Shown here: positions 23,933 through 24,258 of the stretch, one piece after another
How the letters are laid out: each line of letters opens with the position of its first letter
Position numbering within the stretch: the first letter of the stretch is position 1
Assembly (NCBI GenBank): GCA_028685295.1
Contig: JAQUEL010000021.1
Span: forward strand, 1 to 24,258
Source of the DNA: a bacterium
GTDB taxonomy: Bacteria > UBP13 > UBA5359
DNA length: 24,258 bases
Reading direction: 5' to 3'
Made by a program: the position numbers and the translations under genes
The notes under the pieces: generated by a model
Told to the model about the DNA's origin: nothing
Database searches by the model: none
What the model saw: only the letters and a program-made list of their open reading frames with translations

Positions 23933-24103
23933 TTAATTGTGAAAGATCTCTTCAATACTCTTCACAAAACTGGACTTGTTATTTCTCATATTCGGCACTT
24001 CGATCAGGCCCACTTTATCGACAACAGCGTATACACCGAAATCCAAAATTACATACCTAATACGATCAACAATATCTATACCTGTATATACTATCACTTT
24101 CAC
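23933..24103 (-). CDS. Possible small ORF of 56 aa, unknown function
   Basis: GTG at 24103 opens a frame reading MKVIVYTGIDIVDRIRYVIL, then DFGVYAVVDKVGLIEVPNMR, then NNKSSFVKSIEEIFHN. The hydrophobic/charged pattern and codon third positions look plausible for coding, but the ribosome binding site is weak and a predicted promoter overlaps its start. It could be a remnant of a gene cut by the insertion sequence. No family recognised. Confidence 0.3.
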   Translation of the reverse strand: MKVIVYTGIDIVDRIRYVILDFGVYAVVDKVGLIEVPNMRNNKSSFVKSIEEIFHN

Positions 24104-24116
24104 AGCTCTTTATCAA
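24088..24116 (-). promoter_or_regulatory. Predicted promoter upstream of the first prepilin-like gene
   Basis: TTGATA (24111-24116) and TAGTAT (24088-24093) on the minus strand are 17 nt apart. Transcription would start near 24081, leaving a leader of about 175 nt before the ATG at 23905. The stretch 23906-24142 otherwise holds only the doubtful small ORF. Confidence 0.35.
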
Positions 24117-24142
24117 GCACTTGTTACTTCAACTGTGGTTAA

Positions 24143-24185
24143 CTTGTGATAATGTCACTATGTAATTCACTTGAGATAATGTCCC
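24143..24185 (+). mobile_element. Insertion sequence end with repeated putative transposase-binding sites
   Basis: CTTGTGATAATGTCAC (24143-24158) and CTTGAGATAATGTCCC (24170-24185) are a direct repeat 27 nt apart with 14 of 16 bases shared, directly upstream of a transposase start. Such repeated GATAATGTC boxes are usual at the ends of ISNCY/IS1202-like elements. The exact outer boundary cannot be set without the other end. Confidence 0.5.
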
Positions 24186-24228
24186 TTTTTGAAATAAAAT
24201 GCAAAGCATGAAAGAAGGAAGAATTACA

Positions 24229-24258
24229 TTGACTCGAACCCAATTAAAACAACTAAAA
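24229..24258 (+). CDS. Start of an ISNCY/IS1202-like transposase, running off the right edge
   Basis: TTG at 24229, with GAAGGAAG 6-7 nt upstream, opens the frame MTRTQLKQLK to the window end. Transposases of the ISNCY (IS1202) group begin with similar M-T-x-K/R-E/Q-L-K/R-x-L blocks leading to an N-terminal helix-turn-helix. Only ten codons are visible, so the family is a reasoned guess supported by the repeated boxes upstream. Confidence 0.5.
   Translation, partial: MTRTQLKQLK

Noticed and set aside
23939-24142. Plus-strand open frame of 67 codons near the right insertion sequence
   Set aside because: No ribosome binding site and no recognisable protein; the opposite strand looks more gene-like.

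Overview
The window looks like chromosomal DNA of an anaerobic or facultative bacterium of intermediate GC. Two prepilin-type proteins carry the GF(T)LxELL N-terminus, the [10 protein letters not shown] block and a C-terminal H-x9-DG motif. This combination is typical of Armatimonadota, Lentisphaerota and Planctomycetota, and the AREKAR..C..NLKQIG wording is most like Armatimonadota. The iron and biotin genes and the GntR/LacI-type regulator would also fit a Firmicutes-like source, so the lineage is an inference. TGA is used as an ordinary stop in many intact genes.

Left edge (1-2513): the C-terminal part of a DDE transposase runs off the window on the minus strand. It is followed by a plus-strand, membrane-anchored PAS-GAF-PAS sensor histidine kinase homologue whose catalytic residues are largely lost.

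Centre (2529-14990, all minus strand): a compact chain of genes reads leftward, most overlapping by 1-26 nt. In transcription order it is fur, ccdA, feoB, dtxR-feoA, a short gene interrupted by an in-frame TGA, bioB, bioF, bioH-like, bioC, bioD, bioA, a DUF47 (PhoU-like) gene, a Pit phosphate transporter, and a solitary DNA methyltransferase. A near-consensus sigma-A promoter lies upstream of fur, flanked by two perfect inverted repeats, and a 25-bp tandem duplication lies in its leader. A second promoter is predicted just before bioB. The chain links ferrous iron uptake, thiol-redox maturation, a complete pimeloyl-to-biotin pathway and phosphate uptake.

Right half (15195-24103, minus strand): a carbohydrate-type accessory locus. 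It holds an H-x9-DG prepilin-like protein, a secreted GH42-like glycoside hydrolase, a second H-x9-DG prepilin-like protein followed by a partial tandem copy of its own 3' end, and a wrecked secreted LamG-domain gene. These are followed by a CehA-type PHP protein, a GntR/LacI-type sugar-responsive repressor, a second PHP phosphoesterase and a sugar isomerase/epimerase TIM barrel. The two prepilin genes share a 252-bp, about 99% identical 3' segment that flanks the hydrolase gene as a direct repeat.

Right edge (24143-24258): the end of another insertion sequence with repeated putative transposase-binding sites, and the first ten codons of its transposase, on the plus strand.

The points most worth a second look are the prepilin 3'-cassette duplication and conversion, the degenerate orphan kinase, the short gene split by TGA between dtxR and bioB, the double-palindrome promoter of the iron operon, and the PHP/regulator/TIM-barrel locus. 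No CRISPR array, rRNA, tRNA or reverse transcriptase was seen.
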